This document shows positions 7,345-15,419 of a stretch of DNA of 27,125 nt, one piece after another (the first letter of the stretch is position 1; each line of letters starts with the position of its first letter). The notes beneath the pieces were generated by a model, which was not told the origin of the DNA, ran no database searches, and saw only the letters and a list, made by a program, of their open reading frames with translations. The position numbers and the translations under genes were made by a program. The stretch is from BTRG01 sp036986275. GTDB lineage: Bacteria; Pseudomonadota; Gammaproteobacteria; Acidiferrobacterales; SZUA-150. Where the stretch lies: positions 1-27,125 of the forward strand of contig BTRG01000033.1 in NCBI GenBank assembly GCA_036986275.1. The letters are read 5' to 3'.

Positions 7345-8238
7345 ATGAGCGGCACTCCCGACGTCCTGTTTGATTCCGATATCAAGAGCCTGGAGCGCAT
7401 CCACCGCGGCAAGGTGCGTGATATCTACAAAATCGATGACAGGCATCTGCTTATCGTTACGACGGACAGGTTGTCGGCCTTCGACGTCATTCTGCCGACG
7501 GCCATTGCCGGCAAGGGTGCGGTGCTGACGGCGGTGTCCAATTTCTGGTTCGATCGCACCCGTGAGCTGGTGCCGAATCACATTGCCGATATGACCCTGG
7601 AACAGGCCCTGCCCGATGCCGATGAGCGCGCCCAGGTCGAAGGCCGCGCCATTGTCGTCAAGAAACTGAAGGCGTTGCCGGTGGAGGCCATTGTCCGTGG
7701 CTATCTTATCGGTTCCGGCTGGAAGGACTATCAAAAGACCGGTGCCGTCTGTGGCATCACGCTGCCCAAGGGCCTGCAACAGGCAGACAAATTACCCGAG
7801 GCCATTTACACGCCGTCGACCAAGGCCGCTGTCGGTGCACATGATGAGAACATTGATTATGATGCCACCGTTGAATTGCTGGGTGAGGAGTTGGCCGCCC
7901 GGGTGCGCGCAATCAGTCTCAGGCTTTACCGTGAGGCGGCGGACTATGCCCGCAAGCGCGGTATTATTATTGCCGACACCAAGTTTGAATTTGGTATCGA
8001 TGCAGGCGGTACTCTGACCCTGATCGACGAGGCGCTGACACCGGATTCTTCGCGCTTCTGGCCCGAAGACAGCTACCGTCCCGGCATCAGCCCGCCCAGT
8101 TTCGACAAGCAATATGTGCGCGATTATCTGGAGACCCTGGACTGGGACAAGACCGATCCGGGCCCGGAACTGCCGGCCGACGTGGCGCTGCAAACGGCGG
8201 AAAAATACCAGGAAGCGCTGACCCGGCTGACGCAATAG
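7345..8238 (+). CDS. purC: Phosphoribosylaminoimidazole-succinocarboxamide synthase (SAICAR synthase)
   Basis: PurC ligates aspartate to CAIR with ATP, a cytoplasmic step of de novo purine synthesis. The protein shows the family landmarks in order: HRGKVRDIY (about residues 17-25), IVTTDRLSAFDVILP, EAIVRGYLIGSGWKDY, STKAAVGAHDENI, and near the end IIADTKFEFG with LIDEALTPDSSRFWP. At 297 residues from ATG 7345 it matches the long-type enzyme (about 295) rather than the 235-residue short type. An alternative ATG at 7330 adds five residues; the internal one is preferred because the family begins with a short tail before 'SDIKSLERIHRGK'. The gene is a housekeeping anchor. The cytochrome gene follows 85 bp downstream and may have its own promoter. 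Confidence 0.97.
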   Translation: MSGTPDVLFDSDIKSLERIHRGKVRDIYKIDDRHLLIVTTDRLSAFDVILPTAIAGKGAVLTAVSNFWFDRTRELVPNHIADMTLEQALPDADERAQVEGRAIVVKKLKALPVEAIVRGYLIGSGWKDYQKTGAVCGITLPKGLQQADKLPEAIYTPSTKAAVGAHDENIDYDATVELLGEELAARVRAISLRLYREAADYARKRGIIIADTKFEFGIDAGGTLTLIDEALTPDSSRFWPEDSYRPGISPPSFDKQYVRDYLETLDWDKTDPGPELPADVALQTAEKYQEALTRLTQ

Positions 8239-8323
8239 ACGGAAGGCGGGTTTCTGTCTGGAGCCGGCTTGAATGACTGGGCATAATCTCAGGTTGACAG
8301 TGACTGACGTAACGGGAGCACGC

Positions 8324-9058
8324 ATGAACATTAAATCCATGCTGGTCATACTGCTGATCGCTACAGGATTGGCGGCCTGCAGTAAAAAGGAAGACGATGC
8401 ACCGGCACTGCCGGCCGCATCCACGCCACCCGTGGCGGGGAAAGTTTCCGTGCGGCCATTCTCGGCCGAGAGCATCGCCCGCGGTGCAGCCGTGTTTCAA
8501 CGGCGGTGTGCCGAGTGCCATGGCCCGGGGGCTCAAGGCCACCCGGACTGGCGCCCCAAGCGTGACGACAAGCTGGTGGTGGCGCCGCCGTTGAATGGCA
8601 GCGGCCCGGCGGCCCGGCGTAAGAAGGCCGAGCTGAAAAAGATTATTACCGAGGGTATCAGCCTTGGCGGCATCCCGGTCATGCCCAGGTGGAACGGACG
8701 TTTGAATGAGGGTGATATCGACGATGTGATCACTTGGTTCCAGGCGCTATGGCCGCCCGAGGTCTATGAACGATGGAGCAAGGCGCAGATTGCCAAGCCG
8801 AAAGTGGCCAAGGTAGTGCAGCCCAGTCCGGCACCGGTAAAACCAAAACCTGTCACAAAGAAAGCGCTTATAAAACCCGCGGCTGTTACCAAGGCCGCAC
8901 CCATGGTGGAGCCCGAGAGCCAGGGTGTTGTCGAGGATAAGGCGCCCTCTGCGGAAACGGCTGCCGACGCGCCTTCTGCTGCCGAGGCCAGTTTCCCTGA
9001 GACTGAGACCGGTATTGTACCGGGGACACCTGAGGAACCGAAACCTCAGGTACAGTGA
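8324..9058 (+). CDS. Lipoprotein monoheme cytochrome c
   Basis: The 244-residue protein has a lipoprotein signal peptide with lipobox LAAC (Cys19). A single class-I cytochrome c domain follows, with heme motif CAECH (C62, C65, H66) and probable axial Met120 in GGIPVMPRW. The domain ends near residue 145 (DDVITWFQALWPPEVY). The remaining 100 residues are Pro/Ala/Lys-rich and probably disordered. ATG 8324 is preceded by GGGAG. Family knowledge says such proteins carry electrons in the periplasm, tethered to a membrane; the partner is not identifiable. It is followed closely by the 23-residue ORF, a DUF302 protein and apbE on the same strand, suggesting an operon with redox function. Confidence 0.9.
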   Translation: MNIKSMLVILLIATGLAACSKKEDDAPALPAASTPPVAGKVSVRPFSAESIARGAAVFQRRCAECHGPGAQGHPDWRPKRDDKLVVAPPLNGSGPAARRKKAELKKIITEGISLGGIPVMPRWNGRLNEGDIDDVITWFQALWPPEVYERWSKAQIAKPKVAKVVQPSPAPVKPKPVTKKALIKPAAVTKAAPMVEPESQGVVEDKAPSAETAADAPSAAEASFPETETGIVPGTPEEPKPQVQ

Positions 9059-9087
9059 CACCTGAAGCTGGTTAGTACGGAGGAAAT

Positions 9088-9159
9088 ATGCAAATTGCGA
9101 TCTGGATTTTGCTGGCGTTGTTAATCGCGGCGTTGGTGAAATATCTTCTAAAGAAATAA
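9088..9159 (+). CDS. Very small single-helix membrane protein (23 residues)
   Basis: ATG 9088 sits five bases after a strong ribosome-binding site (cggagga) and opens a 23-codon frame ending at TAA. The peptide is one hydrophobic helix from Ile3 to Val18 followed by a basic tail (KYLLKK), as in known small membrane proteins with cytoplasmic Lys-rich ends. It lies 29 bp after the cytochrome gene and 21 bp before the DUF302 gene, so it would be co-transcribed. No family is recognised. It may help to anchor or regulate a neighbouring redox protein, which is inference only. Confidence 0.65.
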   Translation: MQIAIWILLALLIAALVKYLLKK

Positions 9160-9180
9160 ACAATGATGCGGAGAGCCATG

Positions 9181-9570
9181 ATGAGCTACGGATTTAATAC
9201 AACGGTAAAGGACAACTTTGAAAATGTGGTGTCACGCGTGACCGATGCCCTGAAGGAAGAGGGCTTTGGTGTACTGACGGAGATTGATGTGCAAGCCACA
9301 CTCAAGGCCAAGCTGGATGTGGACGGTCGGCCTTATAAAATTCTCGGTGCCTGTAACCCACAGCTTGCGCACAAGGCCATCACAGCCGAACCCGATATTG
9401 GCTTGTTGTTGCCCTGCAATGTGGTAGTGCGTGAAGAAGAAGACGGTAGTATCAATGTCGGGTTCATGGACCCGGTCTCTGTGCTGGGTCTGGTCAACAA
9501 GCCGGAACTGGAGAGTCTGGGTGCAGAGGTGAAGTCCCGTCTGCAACGCGTGCGTGATGCCCTGGCCTGA
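9181..9570 (+). CDS. DUF302 family protein
   Basis: The 129-residue protein has the DUF302 pattern: a 'GFNTTVKDNFENVVSRVTDALKEEGFGVLTEIDV' type N-terminus, then KILGACNPQLAHKAI, GLLLPCNVVVREE and a closing VGFMDPVSVLGL. No signal peptide is evident. ATG 9181 is chosen over ATGs at 9163, 9166 and 9178 because GGAG at 9170-9173 is best spaced from it. DUF302 proteins are small alpha/beta proteins of uncertain function, often near sulfur, metal or redox genes. Cys in GACNP and PCNVV are typical of the family. Its stop codon overlaps the apbE start, so translation of the two is likely coupled. Confidence 0.9.
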   Translation: MSYGFNTTVKDNFENVVSRVTDALKEEGFGVLTEIDVQATLKAKLDVDGRPYKILGACNPQLAHKAITAEPDIGLLLPCNVVVREEEDGSINVGFMDPVSVLGLVNKPELESLGAEVKSRLQRVRDALA

Positions 9571-10597
9571 TTGCAGACTTAGTACTGATAAGAAAAGACG
9601 ACAGCGTTACGTTGTCGTCTTTTTTTTGTTAGGTTTGTTCTGGTCGCAAGGATCAATTGCCGCCTGGTTTTCTGATCAGCAGGCCATCATGGGCACACAA
9701 GTGCGTGTAGAGGTCTGGCATGAGAACGAGACCACGGCTAGTCGTGCCATCGCCGAGGTGATGGCAGAGATGCGTCGCATCGATGCGGCCATGAGCCCGT
9801 TCAAACCAGGGAGTCTGTTATCCCGCATTAACCGTGATGCCGGTTTTGAACCGGTGGTCATCACAAGCGAATTACTGGAGATTATTGGGCGTGCCCAGGC
9901 CATGTCGCGTCTGACAAAGGGCGCCTTTGATATTACCTTTGCCAGTGCCGGTCATCTCTATAACTATCGCCACAAGCGCAAACCCACGGACAGGCAGCTC
10001 AAGCAGGCAAGGCAGGTCATAGATTACCGACTCATTCAACTGGACCCCGAAACAAAGACCATACGTTTCACTCGCAAGGGTGTGCGTATTGATCTCGGGG
10101 GTATCGCCAAGGGTTATGCCGTGGACAGAGGGATCGCCTTATTGAAGCAGGCCGGCATGACATCCGCCCTGGTGTCGGCCGGTGGTGACAGCCGCATACT
10201 CGGTGACCGCCGCGGTCGACCGTGGATGATGGGGGTGCGCGACCCCAATAAGCCCAAGGCCATGGTCGCCATACTGCCCATCGCCAATGAGGCCATTTCT
10301 ACTTCCGGTGATTACGAGCGTTATTTTGATGAGGGCGGGCAACGTTATCACCATATTCTCAATCCGCGTACCGGCACCCCGGTCCAGGGGGTGCAGGCCG
10401 TGACCGTTATCGGCCCCGATGCCATGACTACCGATGCCTGGTCTACCAGCCTGTTTGTGCTGGGGGTGGAGGCGGGGCTGTCCCTGGTGAACCAAACTCC
10501 CGGCCTGGAGGCCATCATCATCGATGCCCGGGACAGGCTGCATGCCTCCAGTGGTTTGCAACGACTTACTACGTCCGGGGCAGGCAAAGTACAATAA
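9557..10597 (+). CDS. apbE: FAD:protein FMN transferase (ApbE family), exported
   Basis: ApbE transfers FMN from FAD to Thr/Ser of extracytoplasmic redox proteins. The 346-residue protein starts at ATG 9557 inside the end of the DUF302 gene (GTG 9554 is an alternative) and has a basic n-region (KKRRQR) and hydrophobic core before WFSDQQAIMGTQ. Family landmarks follow: LLSRINRDAG, KGAFDITFASAGHLYNYR, RIDLGGIAKGYAVDRG, ALVSAGGDSRILG, ISTSGDYERYF, HHILNPRTGTPV and DAMTTDAWSTSLFVLG, which supply the FAD and Mg sites. No protein in the window shows an obvious Dxx(S/T)GAT acceptor motif by eye, so its substrate may be elsewhere. It lies 0.5 kb before the riboswitch-led gene run that carries DUF4266, DUF3570 and TlpA genes. 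An intrinsic-terminator-like hairpin is embedded in its signal-peptide codons. Confidence 0.95.
   Translation: MPWPDCRLSTDKKRRQRYVVVFFLLGLFWSQGSIAAWFSDQQAIMGTQVRVEVWHENETTASRAIAEVMAEMRRIDAAMSPFKPGSLLSRINRDAGFEPVVITSELLEIIGRAQAMSRLTKGAFDITFASAGHLYNYRHKRKPTDRQLKQARQVIDYRLIQLDPETKTIRFTRKGVRIDLGGIAKGYAVDRGIALLKQAGMTSALVSAGGDSRILGDRRGRPWMMGVRDPNKPKAMVAILPIANEAISTSGDYERYFDEGGQRYHHILNPRTGTPVQGVQAVTVIGPDAMTTDAWSTSLFVLGVEAGLSLVNQTPGLEAIIIDARDRLHASSGLQRLTTSGAGKVQ
9593..9627 (+). terminator. Intrinsic-terminator-like hairpin inside the 5' end of apbE
   Basis: AAAAGACGACA pairs with TGTCGTCTTTT, and the inner gcg/cgt can extend the stem to about 14 bp around a three-base loop. A run of eight T ends it (9620-9627). 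It lies 23 bases after the DUF302 stop codon and about 12 codons into apbE. It could end the upstream transcript or attenuate apbE. Confidence 0.7.
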
Positions 10598-10965
10598 CTG
10601 TTCGACTTCGTTGCAGTTGCACGATCCTGTCGTGGAATGTCATGTCCAGTGTCAGTCCATAATCACTGGAGTATGAGTATTCAATGCATTCTTATATTTA
10701 TTATGTGGAATAGCAGTGGCTTGGTTTTAAATAACCTAGCATTGAACTATGGGGCAGTGCTTAAGGTTCCCCGTAAAATCACCATGAAACGTGCCGTATC
10801 CGCCGTCTGTCGGAGCAAGACGTTTGTAAGCCTCTGTTTTCACAATGCTTGTGCTAGCATACGCCTCCATTGTAAGTCCCTGATATATGGGAACGTTTAT
10901 ACTTGTGGGACGGGTCGGCAGTTATATCGGCCTACTGACGAAACATCAATTCAAGAAGAAGGCTT
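10598..10965. other. Intergenic region carrying the promoter of the riboswitch-led transcript
   Basis: No gene is supportable; a 111-codon frame here has no ribosome-binding site and no protein-like pattern. The riboswitch starts at the right end, so a promoter must lie within this stretch. TATACT near 10907 is a good -10 match but lacks a clear -35. I do not call a promoter. Confidence 0.5.
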
Positions 10966-11052
10966 TGTTTAATGGCAACATCGGCGAAAGTCGATGACGC
11001 AAAACTGCGAGGTTAAAGGTCGGAAGACGTTGGGCCTATGCCGGTCGGGATG
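10966..11052 (+). ncRNA. GEMM-I cyclic di-GMP riboswitch aptamer
   Basis: The sequence contains the conserved blocks of the class-I c-di-GMP aptamer in order: tGGCAAC, a 6-bp helix ATCGGC/GTCGAT capped by GAAA, GACGCAAAAC, then GAGGTTAAAGG, a second GNRA-capped helix (AGGTC-ggaa-GACG), and the closing CCTATGCCGGTCGGG. The GAAA tetraloop followed by GACGCAAA is the family hallmark. By my alignment with the Vibrio Vc2 aptamer, the specificity position (G20) is G, which favours c-di-GMP over cGAMP. It lies about 60 bases before the start of the heme lipoprotein gene. No terminator follows, so translational control is more likely. A ggggt/acccc hairpin at about 11064-11078 may belong to the expression platform. 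Confidence 0.82.
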
Positions 11053-11110
11053 TTTGAACGTGTGGGGTAGATAACCCCGAGTATGGTGCAGTATTGGCAT
11101 GGAGATAGTT

Positions 11111-14100
11111 ATGGCGGCCAAGAAATATTTATCTATTATAGTGGTTGGCTTCGGTCTGGTGGCAGGATGCAGCTCTTCCAGTGATGACGCCCTGGTAGTC
11201 GAAGGTGATTTTCCCTTAGCGTATGTGAAGCGCGATGTTGGTGCGGCCGGTAACCCGACCGACAGTGTCATATTTCGTGCAGGGGGCGATTTGTACGTGA
11301 GAGACAAATCGGCCTCCAGCGGTGAAGAGCGCAATGTCACTGCGTCGCAGACCCAGGGTCAGGGCGATGTGTCGGATCCCGAAGTTTCTTACGATGGTAG
11401 CAAGATACTCTTTACCATGCGTCGCCCTGGTGATAGTAGCTGGCGTATCTGGGAGGCCGATATTGCTGCCTATCTGAACAATAAGGGTGCGGGCATTCCT
11501 TTGCGCCAGGTCATGGATGCCTCGCAAAATCTCGATGCCGGCAATGACGTCGATCCGGCCTATCTCCCGGACGGCCGCATCGTATTCGTTTCGGACCGTC
11601 TGCAAAAATCATCAGACGATACCATAGCCACCCAGCCCGGCTATCGCTATCGCGACGAGTACGAGCGCGAGGTGGTCACGGCATTGCATGTCATGGATGC
11701 CGATGGCACTAATGTGCGCCAGATTTCGTTTAACCAGTCACATGACCGCAATCCCACCGTGCTCAGTAGTGGTGAGGTTATGTACAGCCGCTGGGACCAC
11801 GTCGGTGGCCGTAACCAGTTCACTATCTTCATCTCCAATCCTGACGGCACCGGCCTGTTTGTGAAGTATGGCGCTCACAGCGGTGTGACCTCCTTCCTGT
11901 CGCCCCGTGAGATGCAGAACGGCAAGGTGATTGCCGATGCCATGCCTTTGAGCCGTACCAGCGAAGGTGGCGCGTTGATGGTCATAGACATCAATAACTT
12001 CTCTGAAGCCGGTGAACCTGTCGATACCAGCGTCACTGGTTCCGGCCAGTCGCAACCGACATTTGTTAGCGTGGACCCCGGGGCACGGGTCTCCACCACC
12101 GGTCGTTATCGTACCCCTTACCCGTTGTGGGACGGCAGCAATCGTGTGCTGGTGACCAAGACCCTGCCGCGTCTGCAAGATGTGACCGAGATTAGCCTGA
12201 TTACCGGATTGCCTGAAACCAACCAGCAGGAGAAGACCCCGGTCTATGGGATCTGGGTACTGGATATGAATACCCAGGTGGAACGCCTGGTGGTGAATCC
12301 GCCGGTGGATAGCAACGGCGATGCGGGACTGATGATTACCGATCCCATTGCCCTGATGCCGCGACCCGCACCGAACGTGATCAGCGATAAGACGCTGGAT
12401 CCCGTGTTGGCGGCGCGTGACACCGCGGTGCTCAGCGTGCGTACCGTTTACGACACCGACCGCCGCAATCATATGAACAACAACACACTGACCAATTATG
12501 ATATCAACACCAAGGGCGCGACGATTCCGACTGTGCCGGCGCCGGTGGACGATACTCGTAGCGTGGTGGCCGATATCCCCATGTTGAAGACCATGTCCGC
12601 CGGTACCCGTGCCGCCCGCTTTGTGCGTATCGCCAAGGCGGTTCCTACGCCCGGTGGTTCCGGTGGCGCCCGTGAGACCATAGGTGAGACCGATTTCGAG
12701 ATGCAGCAGATCGTCGGGTACCAGGAGATAGCACCGGACGGTTCGTTGTCGATCGAAATTCCCGCCGATACTCCTGTGGGCATTAGCGTGATTGACGAGA
12801 AGGGTCGCCAGCTGCAGACGCATACCAGCTGGATACAGGCCCGTCCGGGTGAGACCCGCACCTGTAATGGTTGTCACTCACCGCGTCGTGGCGCCGCCAT
12901 TAATCCAGGCATTACTTCATCTGATACCATTGTTCCCGGCACCGACATGACCGGCAACATGAATGACATACGCTATTACCACGACATCGGCCCGGGCGGC
13001 GATCAGTTACCGGCCAAGCTCGGGCAAGTTATGTCCGAGACCCGTGTCGACGTCGACAACTTTCCGGGCGACATCGCCCTGCGGCCGCATCCACGTTATG
13101 ACGATGTCTGGCATGCCATGGGCAGCAAAGACCCGGCAGATGGGTTTGAGCTGAACTACGCTGGATTGTCAGCAATGCCCACCATGGCCTCGCGTGATCC
13201 GGCCAGGGATTGCAGTGTGACATGGACCGTGGATTGCACCATTACGATTGATTACCCCGATCACATCCAGGCCATATGGAATGCCAGGGGCTGTACTGCC
13301 TGTCACGACGGTGTCGGCTCCGGGGGCACAGATCCCTACCTGGATCTGCGCGGCGGTGTCGGCATAGTGGCCGCCACCGGTCGCTATCCTTCCTATGAAA
13401 CACTGATGGTCGGTCCGGTGGTCATCGATCCGGCCACCGGTCTGCCGGTACTGCAAGAAAATAACGGAGTCGTTGAAGTACAGCGTGAAACCGGCATGGT
13501 GCAAACGGGTTTTGCCCGCGGTTCGCGACTGGTGGAAGTGCTCAGTGGTGACGAACTCGCCGCTGCCGGTGCGGCGAATGACACCGGTGGTACCGATCAC
13601 ACTGTCATGGTAAACGCCAGCGAACTGCGCCTGATTAGCGAATGGGCCGATATTGGCGGCCAGTATTACAACTCACCCTTCAATGCCGATGGCAGTTCTC
13701 GCTTTGTTTCCGGTCTGAGTGAAGCCAGCTTCAGTAATTGTGACGCCGATCCGCTGAACAATGATTGCCCTCATGAAGTGCTGATCAATCGCTGCGGGTC
13801 CTGTCATTTGGCCATAGGCCGTCCCGATGACACGATTGCGCCTGACTTTGGTTCGAGTGGTATTGATCGTTTTGTGTTGACCAACAATACCCCGGGTGAT
13901 TTCGGTGTCACCATTACGCTGGTGAACGATGTCTGTACACCGGCCAACAGCTATCTGCTGGCCTATCCGGTTGTTTACAACACCGGTGGCGCCATCGATC
14001 ATCCGGTGGGTACGCCTGATGATCCGCTAACGCCCTTGGTGGATGAGAGCGCAGCGGTGATGACAGCGGTCGAAGCAGACTTTTTGACCCTAAGCAACTG

Positions 14101-14137
14101 GATTGCAGAGGCGCAAGCTGCTAATAGTTGCCCTTAA
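11111..14137 (+). CDS. HzsA-related beta-propeller/triheme c-type cytochrome lipoprotein
   Basis: The 1008-residue protein has a lipoprotein signal (VAGC, Cys about residue 20). ATG 11111 is preferred over 11099 because GGAG precedes it by six bases. Residues about 70-340 show TolB/PD40-type propeller blades (DPEVSYDGSKILFTMRRP, DPAYLPDGRIVFVSDR). A middle part with RTVYDTD, DIPMLKT, FEMQQIVGYQEIAPDGS and the heme site CNGCH (residue 585), followed by SPRRG, resembles the middle domain of hydrazine synthase alpha and its many non-anammox relatives. Two further heme motifs follow: CTACH (728) and CGSCH (895). Family members outside anammox bacteria have no established reaction. As the first gene after the c-di-GMP riboswitch it leads the long gene run. 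An extracytoplasmic electron-transfer or sensing role is inferred. Confidence 0.88.
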   Translation: MAAKKYLSIIVVGFGLVAGCSSSSDDALVVEGDFPLAYVKRDVGAAGNPTDSVIFRAGGDLYVRDKSASSGEERNVTASQTQGQGDVSDPEVSYDGSKILFTMRRPGDSSWRIWEADIAAYLNNKGAGIPLRQVMDASQNLDAGNDVDPAYLPDGRIVFVSDRLQKSSDDTIATQPGYRYRDEYEREVVTALHVMDADGTNVRQISFNQSHDRNPTVLSSGEVMYSRWDHVGGRNQFTIFISNPDGTGLFVKYGAHSGVTSFLSPREMQNGKVIADAMPLSRTSEGGALMVIDINNFSEAGEPVDTSVTGSGQSQPTFVSVDPGARVSTTGRYRTPYPLWDGSNRVLVTKTLPRLQDVTEISLITGLPETNQQEKTPVYGIWVLDMNTQVERLVVNPPVDSNGDAGLMITDPIALMPRPAPNVISDKTLDPVLAARDTAVLSVRTVYDTDRRNHMNNNTLTNYDINTKGATIPTVPAPVDDTRSVVADIPMLKTMSAGTRAARFVRIAKAVPTPGGSGGARETIGETDFEMQQIVGYQEIAPDGSLSIEIPADTPVGISVIDEKGRQLQTHTSWIQARPGETRTCNGCHSPRRGAAINPGITSSDTIVPGTDMTGNMNDIRYYHDIGPGGDQLPAKLGQVMSETRVDVDNFPGDIALRPHPRYDDVWHAMGSKDPADGFELNYAGLSAMPTMASRDPARDCSVTWTVDCTITIDYPDHIQAIWNARGCTACHDGVGSGGTDPYLDLRGGVGIVAATGRYPSYETLMVGPVVIDPATGLPVLQENNGVVEVQRETGMVQTGFARGSRLVEVLSGDELAAAGAANDTGGTDHTVMVNASELRLISEWADIGGQYYNSPFNADGSSRFVSGLSEASFSNCDADPLNNDCPHEVLINRCGSCHLAIGRPDDTIAPDFGSSGIDRFVLTNNTPGDFGVTITLVNDVCTPANSYLLAYPVVYNTGGAIDHPVGTPDDPLTPLVDESAAVMTAVEADFLTLSNWIAEAQAANSCP

Positions 14138-14158
14138 TTTCAGTAGGGGGTAACCGCG

Positions 14159-14647
14159 GTGCGCCTAGCAGTATCGTTGTTTGTCGGCGCCATCCTGATT
14201 CTGGTCACCGGTTGTGAAGCGGTGACCGTGGAGGATGGTCCGGGTGGCAATACATTGTGTTTTAATTACTTCCAGTCATGCATCAATCCCATTCTTGATG
14301 AGAACATTGCCGGCAAGACCTGTTCGGCCAGTGGTTGTCATCGCCAGGGTGAGGCCTTTGGCGGGGCGTTTCGTACCGATCCGACCGCGGCAGACGGTTC
14401 CACCGAGATGCTGGCCAATTTCATCTCGGCCAAGGGTGCGACCAATCTCAATAATGCCGCTAACAGCAAGCTCCTGACCAAGCCCCTGGTCTCGGGAATC
14501 CTGCACGGTGGTGGCGTGGTTTTCACCACGGCGGATCCGCAATACAGCGAGATCCTTTACTGGATTAACAATTCCGTGACGGCGCAGGATGATCCGATCT
14601 GCGACAACCTGTTTAATGGTACGGCATGCCAGATTTACAATCCCTGA
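14159..14647 (+). CDS. Small heme lipoprotein with CX4CH motif
   Basis: The 162-residue protein starts at GTG 14159 after AGGGGG with good spacing, 21 bp behind the triheme gene. It has a lipoprotein signal with lipobox VTGC. The motif CSASGCH (C55, C60, H61) is a heme c site with four instead of two intervening residues, as in some multiheme cytochromes. Other cysteines (LCFNYFQSC near 34-42, and two near the C-terminus) may form disulfides. The C-terminal half (YSEILYWINNS) is like the last helix of cytochrome c domains attached to HzsA-type proteins. It probably works with the preceding protein at the same membrane. Confidence 0.8.
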   Translation: MRLAVSLFVGAILILVTGCEAVTVEDGPGGNTLCFNYFQSCINPILDENIAGKTCSASGCHRQGEAFGGAFRTDPTAADGSTEMLANFISAKGATNLNNAANSKLLTKPLVSGILHGGGVVFTTADPQYSEILYWINNSVTAQDDPICDNLFNGTACQIYNP

Positions 14648-14655
14648 ATCGTGCC

Positions 14656-15402
14656 ATGTTATCCCGGACAGTCACGATAGGTCTGATACTGCTGGGGTGT
14701 TTGCTGATGCCGCGGTCGTATGCCGCCAAGGCCTATCAACGCGTACAGGTAGCGGATCCTTACCTGGAACTGCGTACTGGCCCCGGTGGCGCCTATCCAA
14801 TATTTCATGTTGTCGATCGTGGACATTGGCTGGAGATACTCAAGCGCAAGACCGACTGGTTCAAGGTGCGTACGGTCAAAGGAAAGGAAGGCTGGGTGGA
14901 TCGCAAGCAAATGGAGCGCACGTTGACCGAGGCGGGTGTGGAAAAATCCTTTCGTGATGTGTTGCTGGAGGATTATTTGTCGCGCCGTATGGAGTTCGGT
15001 TTTGGGTATGGTCGTTTTGAAGGCGATCCGTTGTTGAATGTGAATGCCGGTTTCTTTTTCACACCGGCCTTGTCTGCTGAGCTGACCCTGGGGGAGGTAT
15101 CGGGGCTTTTTTCCAGCTCCTCGTTAACGCATCTTAGTATTTTGGGTCATCCCTTTACCGAGTGGAGCTGGTCACCATACTTTTCTATTGGCGTAGGTAA
15201 TTTTAAAAATACACCAAAACCTACCCTCATTGACGCCAAAGATACGGATACCACGGCGGCTCATGCGGGGATGGGTCTGCGCTATTATTTAACACGCCGC
15301 TTTATGCTGCGCGCGGATTATAAATATTATGTTGTATTTGTTGGTGACAACCGGACTGAAGAATACACCCCCTGGACGCTGGGATTCTCATTCTTCTTTT
15401 AA
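14656..15402 (+). CDS. SH3-like domain plus outer-membrane beta-barrel protein
   Basis: From ATG 14656 the 248-residue protein has a signal peptide (MLSRTVTIGLILLG…SYAA); ATG 14626, overlapping the preceding gene, is an alternative start. Residues about 30-85 form a bacterial SH3 domain (VADPYLELRTGPGGAYP, then WFKVRTVKGKEGWVDRKQ), which in envelope proteins binds peptidoglycan or peptides. After about residue 110 the sequence alternates polar and aromatic residues (MEFGFGYGRFEG…LNVNAGFFFTPALSAELTLG…) and ends GFSFFF with a terminal Phe, the signature of an outer-membrane barrel (about eight strands). It thus could link the wall to the outer membrane. It is paired with a second barrel of similar style immediately downstream. 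Confidence 0.85.
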   Translation: MLSRTVTIGLILLGCLLMPRSYAAKAYQRVQVADPYLELRTGPGGAYPIFHVVDRGHWLEILKRKTDWFKVRTVKGKEGWVDRKQMERTLTEAGVEKSFRDVLLEDYLSRRMEFGFGYGRFEGDPLLNVNAGFFFTPALSAELTLGEVSGLFSSSSLTHLSILGHPFTEWSWSPYFSIGVGNFKNTPKPTLIDAKDTDTTAAHAGMGLRYYLTRRFMLRADYKYYVVFVGDNRTEEYTPWTLGFSFFF

Positions 15403-15419
15403 TAATCAGGGAAATAACC

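Noticed and set aside
10637..10972. A 111-codon plus-strand frame before the riboswitch
   Set aside because: No ribosome-binding site, no family pattern, and it runs into the riboswitch aptamer.
11738..12877. A 379-codon antisense frame opposite the HzsA-related gene
   Set aside because: His/Arg/Gly-rich composition typical of a shadow frame; the plus strand carries clear domains and heme motifs.
11111..14137. Anammox-type hydrazine synthase
   Set aside because: Only one subunit-like domain is seen. No beta/gamma subunit genes or other anammox genes are present, and HzsA-related proteins are widespread in other bacteria.
12505..14445. Possible ApbE flavinylation sites (KGAT near 12510 and near 14430)
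   Set aside because: The acceptor consensus Dxx(S/T)GA(T/S) is not met: Lys occupies the Ser/Thr position and no suitable Asp precedes.
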